Source: CAJQND01 sp051010055 (GTDB taxonomy: Bacteria; Pseudomonadota; Alphaproteobacteria; Rhizobiales; CAJQND01). Taken from it: a stretch of 27,008 bases of DNA. Numbering within the stretch: the stretch's first letter is position 1; each line of letters opens with the position of its first letter. The notes under the pieces were generated by a model. It did no database searches and was not told the DNA's origin. It was given only the letters and a program-made list of their open reading frames with translations. Below, one piece after another: positions 8,097 to 16,442 of this stretch. The stretch is from the NCBI GenBank assembly GCA_051010055.1, contig JBPCVY010000192.1, positions 1-27,008 of the forward strand, read 5' to 3'. A program made the translations under genes and the position numbers.

Positions 8097-9425
8097 ATGT
8101 TCAACCGTTTTGCCAACATCCTAAGTTTTGTACTGTTGCTGGTGCTGTGTGCCGCAGCCCCCGCCATGGCGCAAACTCAAGCTCCTGCCCAGCAACAACC
8201 CGCAGCGCAACCTGTAACCCAGCCGGCCACTCAGCCGGTCACCCAACCAGTAACCCAGCCTGTGACACAACCGGTTATCCAGCCAGGCACGCAACCTGTG
8301 ACTCAGCCGGTAATCCAGCCTGGTACAGGCCAGTCGGTTCTGGCACCGGCGAAACCGGCCAGTGGCGCCTATATCCGCGAGGAAAAAGACAAATACGAGG
8401 TTTTCGTATTTGGGGATTCTCTCGGGGCCGGTGTCTGGGCGGGCCTTGGGCGGATGACATCAGGCGATGCGCGGCTGAAACTGAACGGCCGCTATAAGGA
8501 ATCATCAGGATTTGCACGGCCTGACCGTTACGACTGGAACCTTGCTGTTGAGAAAATTCTCGCTGCCAAACAAGTTGATATTGCGGTTGTTATGCTGGGC
8601 GCCAACGACCGGCAGGATTTCCGCGGCGCAGACGGGCGCTTCAAGTTTGCCAGCCCGGAATGGGTGGCAGCCTACTCCGCCATTCTGGACAGGTTTATCG
8701 CCCAGCTTCAGGAAAAAGGTGTGGCTGTATACTGGGTTGGACAGCCATCAATGAATGAGCCGTCTTATGACAAGGCGGTGCAGTTTATTTCCGACTTGCA
8801 GAAAAAGCGCGCCAAGCATGCTGGGGTACATTTTATCGATATCCGCCCGGCTTTCGTTGATGAAAAAGACCAGTTCACATGGCGTGGGCCGGATGTTGAC
8901 GGGGTTGTGCGGCGCATGCGGGCTAAAGATGGAGTACATTTTTACAAGCGCGGCAACAATAAAATCGCAAATCTCGTTTTGAAGAAAATGAACGAGGATC
9001 TGGCGAACGCCGGCAAAGCTGTCCCGGTTGCAGCTGCGCCGTTACAGGAACAGCCTATCGATGTTTCAAAGCTGGGAGCCGCCGCTGGCACAACAACGTC
9101 GGTTCCCACCGCGAACAAAGGCGTTCCGATTTTTGGCATTGAAGAAGAAATGGCTGCGCTCAATATCGAACCGCCCGAACCTGGCCAACCTCAACAAGTT
9201 GCGCGTACCACGACTGGAGCGCCAACAACAGCGGCGGCCACTGCTGCACAACCAAGTAAAACGACGCGGCAGGCAACAGTTGATGAGAATATCTCACCAG
9301 CCTACGAAGACCTGAAAGCGCGTGTGCGCCCCGGCACTCCAGCTGGAAAAGTGTTCATTCAAGGGTTGGTCATGACTCCGCAAGCTGGCCGCGTGGACGA
9401 TTTCGCCTGGCCCCGCACCCATTAA
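8097..9425 (+). CDS. DUF459-type periplasmic SGNH hydrolase-like protein with QPVT repeat linker
   Basis: This is a 442-residue exported protein. Its signal peptide (1-25) ends in PAMAQ. A low-complexity linker (about 26-80) includes ten Q-P-x-x tetrapeptides. The SGNH-fold domain (about 100-300) has F-G-D-S108 (block I), LGAND with Asn170 and Asp171 (block III), and D278-G-V-H281 (block V), so the whole Ser/Asn/Asp/His set is present. A C-terminal region of about 140 residues is rich in Ala/Thr/Pro/Gln. The arrangement matches alphaproteobacterial DUF459 proteins, whose substrates are largely undefined; related SGNH domains act as esterases or acetyl-transfer partners on cell-wall glycans. 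The preceding transglycosylase gene supports a peptidoglycan-related role (inference). The stop codon lies 2 nt from the stop of the convergent OsmC gene. Confidence 0.88.
   Translation: MFNRFANILSFVLLLVLCAAAPAMAQTQAPAQQQPAAQPVTQPATQPVTQPVTQPVTQPVIQPGTQPVTQPVIQPGTGQSVLAPAKPASGAYIREEKDKYEVFVFGDSLGAGVWAGLGRMTSGDARLKLNGRYKESSGFARPDRYDWNLAVEKILAAKQVDIAVVMLGANDRQDFRGADGRFKFASPEWVAAYSAILDRFIAQLQEKGVAVYWVGQPSMNEPSYDKAVQFISDLQKKRAKHAGVHFIDIRPAFVDEKDQFTWRGPDVDGVVRRMRAKDGVHFYKRGNNKIANLVLKKMNEDLANAGKAVPVAAAPLQEQPIDVSKLGAAAGTTTSVPTANKGVPIFGIEEEMAALNIEPPEPGQPQQVARTTTGAPTTAAATAAQPSKTTRQATVDENISPAYEDLKARVRPGTPAGKVFIQGLVMTPQAGRVDDFAWPRTH
8208..8327 (+). repeat. In-frame 12-nt tandem repeat encoding (QPVT)10
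   Basis: Ten consecutive 12-nt units encode Q-P-V-T or variants (QPAT, QPVI, QPGT), residues 38-77 of the DUF459 protein. Synonymous positions differ between units (cag/caa, gtc/gta/gtg), so the array is not a fresh slippage product, although the peptide is well kept. It probably forms an extended linker spanning the periplasm or peptidoglycan after the signal peptide. Confidence 0.9.
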
Positions 9426-9427
9426 CT

Positions 9428-9898
9428 TTATTCCGAGGTGATTTCAGGTTTGTTCTCAACCGGAAAGTTTAAAGACCGGGCGATAAAGCACATTTTGTGC
9501 GCTTTCTCATGAAGCGATGTTGCAAGTTCGATATCGCAACCATCTTTCACAGTGACATTTGGGTGAAGAACGATACGCGAGAACTGGCCGCTGCCGTTCT
9601 TGTTCATATCCATATCACCAACCGCACAATCGCGGTAGGCGGTGACGATAATGTTATTGTCGGAGCATAGGTGCAAATACCAGAGCATGTGACAGGCCGA
9701 AGCCGACGCAACGAGCATATCTTCCGGGTTGTGCTTACCGGCATCACCCATGAATGCAGCATCTGACGAACCGGCAATAACCCGCTTTTCTTCAATCACG
9801 ATATCATGGCTGCGCGCATAGTCACGATAACCCTCTGTGCCGCTGCCCTTATTGCCCGTCCACTCAACTGTTGCCGTGTATGAATGAGACTTAGGCAT
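9428..9898 (-). CDS. OsmC-family peroxidase-like protein
   Basis: The 156-residue product matches the OsmC/Ohr superfamily. It has an N-terminal strand motif (YTATVEWTG), HNPEDMLVASASACHMLWYL with the first active-site Cys69, and a second Cys137 in 'AHKMCFIARSLNFPVE'. OsmC proteins reduce organic hydroperoxides with a Cys pair; Cys69/Cys137 are in the expected places, and Cys78 is extra. The start ATG lies 8 nt after the end of gltD on the same strand, so the gene is likely the last member of a gltB-gltD-osmC transcript. A direct link to glutamate synthesis is not evident; protection of the oxygen-sensitive Fe-S enzyme is conceivable (inference). Confidence 0.9.
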   Translation of the reverse strand: MPKSHSYTATVEWTGNKGSGTEGYRDYARSHDIVIEEKRVIAGSSDAAFMGDAGKHNPEDMLVASASACHMLWYLHLCSDNNIIVTAYRDCAVGDMDMNKNGSGQFSRIVLHPNVTVKDGCDIELATSLHEKAHKMCFIARSLNFPVENKPEITSE

Positions 9899-9906
9899 CG
9901 CAATTC

Positions 9907-11325
9907 CTATCGGGGCAGGGTGGAGCTACCCATGAGGTGTGCGTCGACAGCGTGCGCGGCCTGGCGACCTTCACGGATCGCCCAGACAACCAGAGATTGG
10001 CCACGCCGCATATCACCGGCGCTGAACACATTTTCCTTTGATGTCTGATAGCTCATCGTGTCGGCTGTTACGTTGCCGCGCCCGTCGAGTTCCACGCCGA
10101 GCTGTTCAAGAAGCCCTTCATGGCGCGGGTGAACAAAACCCATGGCCAGAAGAACAAGATCCGCCTTTAGTTCAAACTCAGAGCCTTCAATAGGCTTGAG
10201 CTGATCGTCAACCTCTACGCAGTTAATGTGCGTAACCTGGCCGTCTTCGCCTTCAATCGACTGGGTCATGACGGAAAAAGTACGTTCCGCGCCCTCTGCC
10301 TGGCTTGAAGATGTGCGCATCTTTAGTGGCCAATGTGGCCAGGTGAGAGCCTTGTTTTCAGCTTCCGGCGGGGCTGGCATGATTTCCAACTGGGTTACCG
10401 AAAGCGCGCCCTGGCGGAAGGAGGTGCCGATGCAGTCCGAACCGGTATCGCCGCCGCCGATAACCACCACATTCTTTGATTCAGCAAGGATCGGTTCATG
10501 GTCAAAAACCTCACCGCCATTGCGACGGTTCTGCTGCGGCAGAAAATCCATAGCAAACTGCACACCGGCCAAATCGCGCCCTGGCACTGGAAGATCGCGC
10601 GGGTGCTCCGCCCCGCCCGTGAGCAGGATAGCGTCGTGATTGGCCTCAAGTTCAGCAGCGCTCATGTCGCTTCCACCCACATGCACGTTGCAATGGAAGG
10701 TAACACCTTCGCTTTCCATCTGTGCAACCCGGCGGTCGATGAGGCTCTTTTCCATTTTGAAGTCAGGAATGCCATAGCGCAAAAGCCCGCCAGGCTTGGC
10801 GTGTTTTTCGTACAGATGAACGTCGTGGCCGGCGCGCGCCAGTTGCTGGGCAGCGGCAAGTCCGGCAGGGCCGGAGCCGACAACGGCAACCTTTTTGCCT
10901 GTCTTGTTCTCAGCCGTGGCAGCGGCAATCCAACCCTCATCCCAGGCACGGTCGACAATGGCGCACTCAATGGTTTTGATCGTCACCGGCTCATTGTCGA
11001 GATTTAGCGTGCAGGATTCCTCGCACGGAGCGGGGCAAACCCGGCCAGTGAATTCGGGGAAATTGTTCGTTGAGTGCAGATTGAGCGATGCCGCTTCCCA
11101 GTCCTGGCGGTAAACGAGATCGTTCCAGTCCGGTATCTGGTTATTTACCGGGCAGCCGGTGTGACAATAGGGAATTCCGCAATCCATGCAGCGCGCAGCT
11201 TGGCGTTCCACATCGCGGCCCTCAAGTGGGATAACGAATTCGCGGTAGTGGCGCACCCGGTCGCCGGCCGGTTTGTACGTCCGGTCCTGACGTGGGATTT
11301 CAATAAAACCTGTAACCTTCCCCAT
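9907..11325 (-). CDS. gltD: Glutamate synthase (NADPH) small subunit
   Basis: This 472-residue subunit has the N-terminal cysteine pattern C46-x2-C49-x4-C54-x3-C58 and then C97-x3-C101-x3-C105, for the two [4Fe-4S] clusters. An FAD-binding VAVVGSGPAGLAAAQQLARA follows at about residue 150, then an NADPH-binding fold with 'VVVIGGGDTGSDCIG', and a C-terminal 'FSAGDMRRGQSLVVWAI'. It takes electrons from NADPH and passes them to the large subunit, which makes glutamate from glutamine and 2-oxoglutarate. The start ATG lies 1 nt after the gltB stop. A strong GAGGAGGTCC Shine-Dalgarno lies across the gltB stop (11327-11336 on the opposite strand), so translation is probably coupled to give balanced subunits. 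Length and motifs are ordinary for the family. Confidence 0.97.
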   Translation of the reverse strand: MGKVTGFIEIPRQDRTYKPAGDRVRHYREFVIPLEGRDVERQAARCMDCGIPYCHTGCPVNNQIPDWNDLVYRQDWEAASLNLHSTNNFPEFTGRVCPAPCEESCTLNLDNEPVTIKTIECAIVDRAWDEGWIAAATAENKTGKKVAVVGSGPAGLAAAQQLARAGHDVHLYEKHAKPGGLLRYGIPDFKMEKSLIDRRVAQMESEGVTFHCNVHVGGSDMSAAELEANHDAILLTGGAEHPRDLPVPGRDLAGVQFAMDFLPQQNRRNGGEVFDHEPILAESKNVVVIGGGDTGSDCIGTSFRQGALSVTQLEIMPAPPEAENKALTWPHWPLKMRTSSSQAEGAERTFSVMTQSIEGEDGQVTHINCVEVDDQLKPIEGSEFELKADLVLLAMGFVHPRHEGLLEQLGVELDGRGNVTADTMSYQTSKENVFSAGDMRRGQSLVVWAIREGRQAAHAVDAHLMGSSTLPR

Positions 11326-11326
11326 G

Positions 11327-14300
11327 TCAGGACCTCCTCAAGCCGATATTCATCTCGCCGGTTTGGGCAGCCTGCATTTCCTGCAGCGCCCGGCGGTATT
11401 CCACCGGCATAATCTTTACGAACTTGGGTAGGTAAGCTTCCCAGTTCTCCAGCAATGTCTTTGCCCGATCTGAGTTGGTGTAGCGGGCATGATTTTCGAT
11501 TAGTTGGTACAGGCGTTCTGCATCAAATCTCGTCATGTCGGAATCAACATCTACCAATCCATGCCGTTCCATATCGGAGCGGTAATGTTTTTCCATCTGT
11601 TCTTCTTCAAGTTCGACCGGTTCAAGATCGACCATTGAAAGATTGCAACGCTTTTCAAAATCACCAGTTTCATCAAGCACATAGGCGATGCCGCCCGACA
11701 TGCCTGCTGCAAAATTTCGGCCTGTTTCGCCGAGCACAACCACGATGCCGCCAGTCATATATTCGCAGCCATGATCACCAGTGCCCTCCACAACGGCAAT
11801 GGCGCCGGAGTTGCGCACTGCAAAGCGTTCACCTGCAATGCCGCGGAAGTAACATTCACCGGTTATCGCGCCATAAAGCACGGTGTTGCCGACAATCATG
11901 CTTTCTTCAGGCACAATGCCGCTATCTGGATCAGGGCGAATGATGAGCTTGCCACCGGAAAGGCCCTTGCCCACATAGTCATTGCCTTCACCAATCAGTT
12001 CCATGGTTACGCCATTGGAAACCCATGCACCGAAACTTTGCCCGGCAACCCCATTGAGCGTGAACCAAATCGTGTCTTCAGGAAGGCCCTTATGGCCATA
12101 GCGGTTGGCAACCTCGCCAGATAACATTGCGCCGGCGGTGCGGTCTGTATTGCCGATTTTCAAGGTTTCCTTGACCGGCTTTTTATCTTCCAGGGCAGGC
12201 TTGGCCAGCTCGATAAACTTTCGATCGAGAATGTCCTTGATGGGATGATCCTGCTCTTCGCATTTGAAAATCGCCACATCCTTGCCAGCTTTAGGCTTGT
12301 AAAACAGCTTGTTGAAATCGAGCCCGCGGGCCTTCCAGTGTTCAACAGCTGCCTTGGTGTCGAGACTGTCAGACTGGCCGATCATTTCATCAAAGGTTGC
12401 AAATCCCAGCTCGGCCATAAGCTCGCGCACTTCTTCTGCGACATAGAAGAAGTAGTTCACCACATGTTCGGGCTTGCCCTTGAACTTGCGGCGCAATTGC
12501 GGGTCCTGGGTGGCAACCCCCACAGGGCAGGTGTTCAGATGGCATTTGCGCATCATAATGCAACCAGATGCAATCAGTGGCGCTGTGGCAAAGCCGAACT
12601 CGTCGGCACCCAAAAGCGCGCCAATCACAACGTCGCGTCCTGTCCGCAACCCACCATCAACCTGCACCGAAATGCGGCTGCGCAGATTGTTGAGCACCAA
12701 TGTCTGATGGGTTTCTGCAAGGCCGATTTCCCAGGGCGAGCCTGCATGCTTTATCGAGGTCAGGGGCGATGCGCCGGTGCCGCCTTCGAAACCTGAAATG
12801 GTGACATGGTCGGCCCGCGCCTTGGAGACGCCGGCGGCAACCGTGCCGACACCGATTTCAGACACCAGCTTTACGGAGATATCTGACTTTGGATTGACGT
12901 TTTTCAGGTCGTAGATGAGCTGCGCCAAATCCTCAATGGAATAAATATCGTGGTGCGGCGGCGGTGAGATGAGCCCAACGCCTGGTGTTGAGTGGCGCAC
13001 CTTGGCAATGGTGGCATCCACCTTGTGGCCGGGAAGCTGGCCGCCCTCGCCAGGCTTTGCCCCTTGCGCCATCTTAATCTGGATCATGTCTGAATTGACC
13101 AGATACTCGGTGGTCACCCCAAACCGGCCAGATGCCACCTGCTTGATGGCCGAGCGCATGGAATCGCCGTTCTTCATCGGCTTGAAGCGGTCAGGCTCCT
13201 CGCCACCTTCACCGGTGTTCGACTTGCCGCCCAGCCGGTTCATGGCAATGGCAAGGTTGGTGTGCGCTTCGCGCGAAATCGAGCCGAACGACATGGCGCC
13301 GGTTGCGAACCGTTTGACGATTTCAGACGCAGGCTCCACATCTTCAAGCGGGATGGGCTTGCGCTTCATTTCTTCTGCAGGCCGCAAACGGAACAGGCCA
13401 CGCAGGGTCATCAGCTGTTCGGATTGTTCATTAATCGCGCGGGCATATTCGCGGTATTTGTCCGGCAGTTCTCCGCGCACCGCATGCTGTAAATCTGCAA
13501 CCGTTTGAGCGGTCCAGCTATGGGCCTCACCGCGCATGCGCTGGGCATATTCGCCGCCAACATCTAGCGCGTTTTCATAAATCGGATTGGTTCCGAAGGC
13601 ATCATTGTGCCGCAACAGGGTTTCTTCGGCGATTTCATCAAGGCCAACCCCTTCAACGGCGGTATGCGTACCGGTGAAGTATTTCTCCACAAACTGGGTG
13701 TTAAGCCCGACCGCATCGAAAATCTGGGCGCCGCAATAGGACTGATATGTGGAAATGCCCATTTTGGACATGACTTTAAAGATGCCCTTGTTGATGGCCT
13801 TGATGTATCGCTTTACCGCATCTTCGAAGGTTATTTTACCATCAAGGCGCGGCAGTTCTTCTTCGAGGGTTTCAAAGGCGAGCCAGGGATTAATCGCTTC
13901 TGCGCCATAACCTGCAAGGGTGCAGAAATGGTGCACTTCGCGCGCCTCTCCGGTTTCAACCACCAGTCCCACAGAGGTGCGCAGGCCCTTGCGGATAAGG
14001 TGATGATGGACGGCAGAGCAGGCAAGCAGCGAGGGAATCGCAACCCGGTCCGGTCCCACCAGCCGGTCGGACAGAATAATAATATTGTAGCCGTGCTTTA
14101 CGCTGGTCTCGGCCCGCTCGCACAAGTTCTCAATGGCAATGTCCATGAAGGAAGCGCCGCGTTCAACCGAATAGGTAATGTCCAGCGTAGTTGTGAGGAA
14201 CTGGTTGTCCGCAATGTCGCCAATAGCGCGTATTTTCTCCAATCCCTGGTTGGAAATAATCGGGTGGTGAGCCTCAAGGCGCTTCAGGCTGGATGTGCCT

Positions 14301-16036
14301 TCTAGATCAAGCAGGTTCGGGCGCGGGCCAATAAATGTGACCAGCGACATGACCAGTTCTTCGCGGATCGGGTCAATCGGCGGGTTGGTAACCTGTGCGA
14401 ACAATTGCTTGAAATAGGTGGCCAGCGGTTTCGACTTTGATGACAAGGCTGAAAGAGGCGTATCGGTGCCCATGGAGCCGACAGCTTCCTGGCCCGTCTG
14501 CGCCATCGGCGTCATGAGGAATTTCAAATCTTCCTGGGAATAACCGAACGCTTGCTGGCGCTTTAACAGGGAGACGTTTGAAACCGGCGCCGAACGGCCA
14601 ACTTCCGGCAAGTCCTTCAAGCGGATTTGACTGCGTGCCAGCCATTCCGGATAAGGGTGCTTGGAGGCAAGGTCTGCCTTCAATTCTTCATCTGAAATAA
14701 TGCGCCCCTGCTCCAGATCGATAAGCAGCATCTTGCCGGGCTGAAGCCGCCATTTGCGCACAATCTTTTCTTCAGGGATATCGAGCACGCCCATTTCCGA
14801 GGCAAGCAACACATAGCCATCGCTTGTTTCAAGATAGCGGGCAGGCCTGAGGCCATTCCGGTCAAGGGTTGCGCCAATTGAACGGCCATCAGTGAATGCG
14901 ATTGCCGCCGGGCCATCCCATGGTTCCATGAGCGCTGCGTGATACTCATAAAAAGCGCGGCGGCTTTCATCCATCAGCGGATTGCCGGCCCAGGCTTCAG
15001 GAATCAGCATCATCATTGCATGAGGAAGCGAGTATCCACCCAGGAACAACAGCTCCAAAGCATTGTCAAAACAGGCAGAATCCGACTGGCCTTCATAGGA
15101 AATCGGCCACAGCTTCTGCATATCATCGCCAAAAATCGGCGATGACATGGTGGCTTGGCGCGCCGCCATCCAGTTGTAGTTGCCGCGTAGCGTGTTGATT
15201 TCACCATTGTGGCAAATCATCCGGTAAGGGTGAGCGAGCGGCCAGGACGGGAAGGTGTTGGTTGAGAACCGCTGGTGCACCAGCGCCAGGGCCGACACCA
15301 TGCGCTCGTCTTGCAAGTCCTGATAATAGGCGGCAAGGCCGTCGGCCAGAACCAGGCCCTTATAGACAATTGTGCGCGAGGAGCAGCTTACGGGAAAATA
15401 AATTCCAACTGCATCAGGGCATGTGGTGCGCAAGCGGTTGGAGATAACCTTGCGCATGACGAACAGTTTGCGCTCAAACGTATCATCGCTGTCGATTTCA
15501 GGGCCGCGGCGGATAAAAATCTGGCAGGTGAGCGGTTCTGTTGGTTTTACAGTTTCACCAAGCACATCGTTGTTCACCGGCACCGTGCGCCAGCAAATCA
15601 CCTCAAGGCCTTCTTCATTGGCCACATCTTCGTAGAGTTTTTCTACCGCTTCGCGCTGGGTCCTATCGCGCGGGGCGAAAATCTGGGCCACCCCGTAGTA
15701 GTTCGGTTCGGGCAGTTCAAAACCAAGTTCTGCAACTTCTGCCTTGAAGAATGCGTGCGGCAGCTGAATGAGAATGCCTGCGCCATCTCCTGCCTTGGGA
15801 TCGGCGCCAACCGCGCCGCGATGCTCCAGATTGCGCAAAATTGCCAACGCATCGTCGATGATCTTCCGGCTCTTCTCATTCTTGATGGAGCAAATCATCC
15901 CGACGCCGCAGGCATCGTGCTCGTTTTCAGGGGAATAAAGGCCTTGAGCCACAGGCAGACCGGCCGACAGTGTTCGCTCTCGCATAGCGTGGCTTTGCTG
16001 TTCAACCACTATCGAACGTTCTCCGTTGTCGGCCAT
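11327..16036 (-). CDS. gltB: Glutamate synthase (NADPH) large subunit
   Basis: This 1569-residue protein has the full GltB layout. A propeptide of about 42 residues precedes Cys43 (EHDACGVGMI), which becomes the N-terminal nucleophile of the class II glutaminase domain (about 43-430). A central domain and an FMN-binding synthase domain follow (about 880-1280; 'ATGAMSFGSISREAHTNLA', 'GEGGEEPDRF'). The [3Fe-4S] cysteines are Cys1159, Cys1165 and Cys1170 (C-I-M-M-R-K-C-H-L-N-T-C). A C-terminal beta-helical GXGXG domain includes 'YMTGGIVVVLGETGRNFAAG'. It makes two glutamates from glutamine and 2-oxoglutarate, with electrons from GltD. The start has GGAG about 9 nt upstream. The gene faces the S9 peptidase gene across a 406-nt intergenic region with several hairpins, where its promoter should lie. 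No sign of damage. Confidence 0.97.
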   Translation of the reverse strand: MADNGERSIVVEQQSHAMRERTLSAGLPVAQGLYSPENEHDACGVGMICSIKNEKSRKIIDDALAILRNLEHRGAVGADPKAGDGAGILIQLPHAFFKAEVAELGFELPEPNYYGVAQIFAPRDRTQREAVEKLYEDVANEEGLEVICWRTVPVNNDVLGETVKPTEPLTCQIFIRRGPEIDSDDTFERKLFVMRKVISNRLRTTCPDAVGIYFPVSCSSRTIVYKGLVLADGLAAYYQDLQDERMVSALALVHQRFSTNTFPSWPLAHPYRMICHNGEINTLRGNYNWMAARQATMSSPIFGDDMQKLWPISYEGQSDSACFDNALELLFLGGYSLPHAMMMLIPEAWAGNPLMDESRRAFYEYHAALMEPWDGPAAIAFTDGRSIGATLDRNGLRPARYLETSDGYVLLASEMGVLDIPEEKIVRKWRLQPGKMLLIDLEQGRIISDEELKADLASKHPYPEWLARSQIRLKDLPEVGRSAPVSNVSLLKRQQAFGYSQEDLKFLMTPMAQTGQEAVGSMGTDTPLSALSSKSKPLATYFKQLFAQVTNPPIDPIREELVMSLVTFIGPRPNLLDLEGTSSLKRLEAHHPIISNQGLEKIRAIGDIADNQFLTTTLDITYSVERGASFMDIAIENLCERAETSVKHGYNIIILSDRLVGPDRVAIPSLLACSAVHHHLIRKGLRTSVGLVVETGEAREVHHFCTLAGYGAEAINPWLAFETLEEELPRLDGKITFEDAVKRYIKAINKGIFKVMSKMGISTYQSYCGAQIFDAVGLNTQFVEKYFTGTHTAVEGVGLDEIAEETLLRHNDAFGTNPIYENALDVGGEYAQRMRGEAHSWTAQTVADLQHAVRGELPDKYREYARAINEQSEQLMTLRGLFRLRPAEEMKRKPIPLEDVEPASEIVKRFATGAMSFGSISREAHTNLAIAMNRLGGKSNTGEGGEEPDRFKPMKNGDSMRSAIKQVASGRFGVTTEYLVNSDMIQIKMAQGAKPGEGGQLPGHKVDATIAKVRHSTPGVGLISPPPHHDIYSIEDLAQLIYDLKNVNPKSDISVKLVSEIGVGTVAAGVSKARADHVTISGFEGGTGASPLTSIKHAGSPWEIGLAETHQTLVLNNLRSRISVQVDGGLRTGRDVVIGALLGADEFGFATAPLIASGCIMMRKCHLNTCPVGVATQDPQLRRKFKGKPEHVVNYFFYVAEEVRELMAELGFATFDEMIGQSDSLDTKAAVEHWKARGLDFNKLFYKPKAGKDVAIFKCEEQDHPIKDILDRKFIELAKPALEDKKPVKETLKIGNTDRTAGAMLSGEVANRYGHKGLPEDTIWFTLNGVAGQSFGAWVSNGVTMELIGEGNDYVGKGLSGGKLIIRPDPDSGIVPEESMIVGNTVLYGAITGECYFRGIAGERFAVRNSGAIAVVEGTGDHGCEYMTGGIVVVLGETGRNFAAGMSGGIAYVLDETGDFEKRCNLSMVDLEPVELEEEQMEKHYRSDMERHGLVDVDSDMTRFDAERLYQLIENHARYTNSDRAKTLLENWEAYLPKFVKIMPVEYRRALQEMQAAQTGEMNIGLRRS

Positions 16037-16442
16037 GTCAATTTTCTCCGTCGCGTCTCATTCCCATCACCTTTCCAGGCACTTGAAAGGCGAACGGGGG
16101 TTGCTGGCGTTACCTTCTGCCTGTTCCCTGGCAATTTAGCTAGAGGGTAGATCAACAGGCGGAAGGCTCATCCGCACTGTTTATGCGTCCGCCTCTTGTG
16201 TGCGGGCGCGCACGGGCGTCCGTTTCCAACGGAAATTCGTATCGATATATGTCACTGCCACACGCATGTGATCTTTCCGTTTCGGACATCCGGTTGCAAA
16301 CTCTCTAATTAGGACAGGCTTGCTGACCTAATCTGGGTGCAAATTGCCAGAATTCTAGGTTGCGCGCAAGTTTTCGAATGCATGTGCGGCTTTTTGCGCA
16401 ATGATGTTTCTTGTGTGCTGAAAATTGGGTAATGCAAAGGCC
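16037..16442. promoter_or_regulatory. Divergent intergenic region gltB / S9 peptidase with clustered hairpins
   Basis: There is no coding potential in these 406 nt. Read toward gltB, three inverted repeats are clear: GGCGGA/TCCGCC (16158-16163 with 16188-16193), GTGCG/CGCAC with a GGCG loop (16200-16213), and TCCGTT/AACGGA (16219-16233). The 16158-16163 arm can instead pair with TCCGC at 16171-16175, so two of the hairpins are mutually exclusive. No clear sigma-70 or sigma-54 promoter could be assigned by eye. The remaining stretch, 16234-16442, holds an AT-rich part with CTAATTAG near 16305, perhaps promoter DNA. Confidence 0.4.

Noticed and set aside
8208..8327. Regular 12-nt repeats considered as a CRISPR-like array or mobile repeat.
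   Set aside because: The units are in frame, contiguous without spacers and encode a peptide linker.
15275..16150. A 291-codon open frame on the plus strand, opposite the 5' part of gltB.
   Set aside because: It lies almost wholly antisense to the conserved glutaminase domain of GltB, has no recognisable motif, and is explained by codon bias of the real gene. The same holds for 13607-14305 and other frames opposite gltB.
16340..16360. TGGCA and TTGCA-like words on the minus strand before gltB, considered as a sigma-54 promoter.
   Set aside because: The GG and GC elements are only a few bases apart instead of the ten needed, so the match fails.
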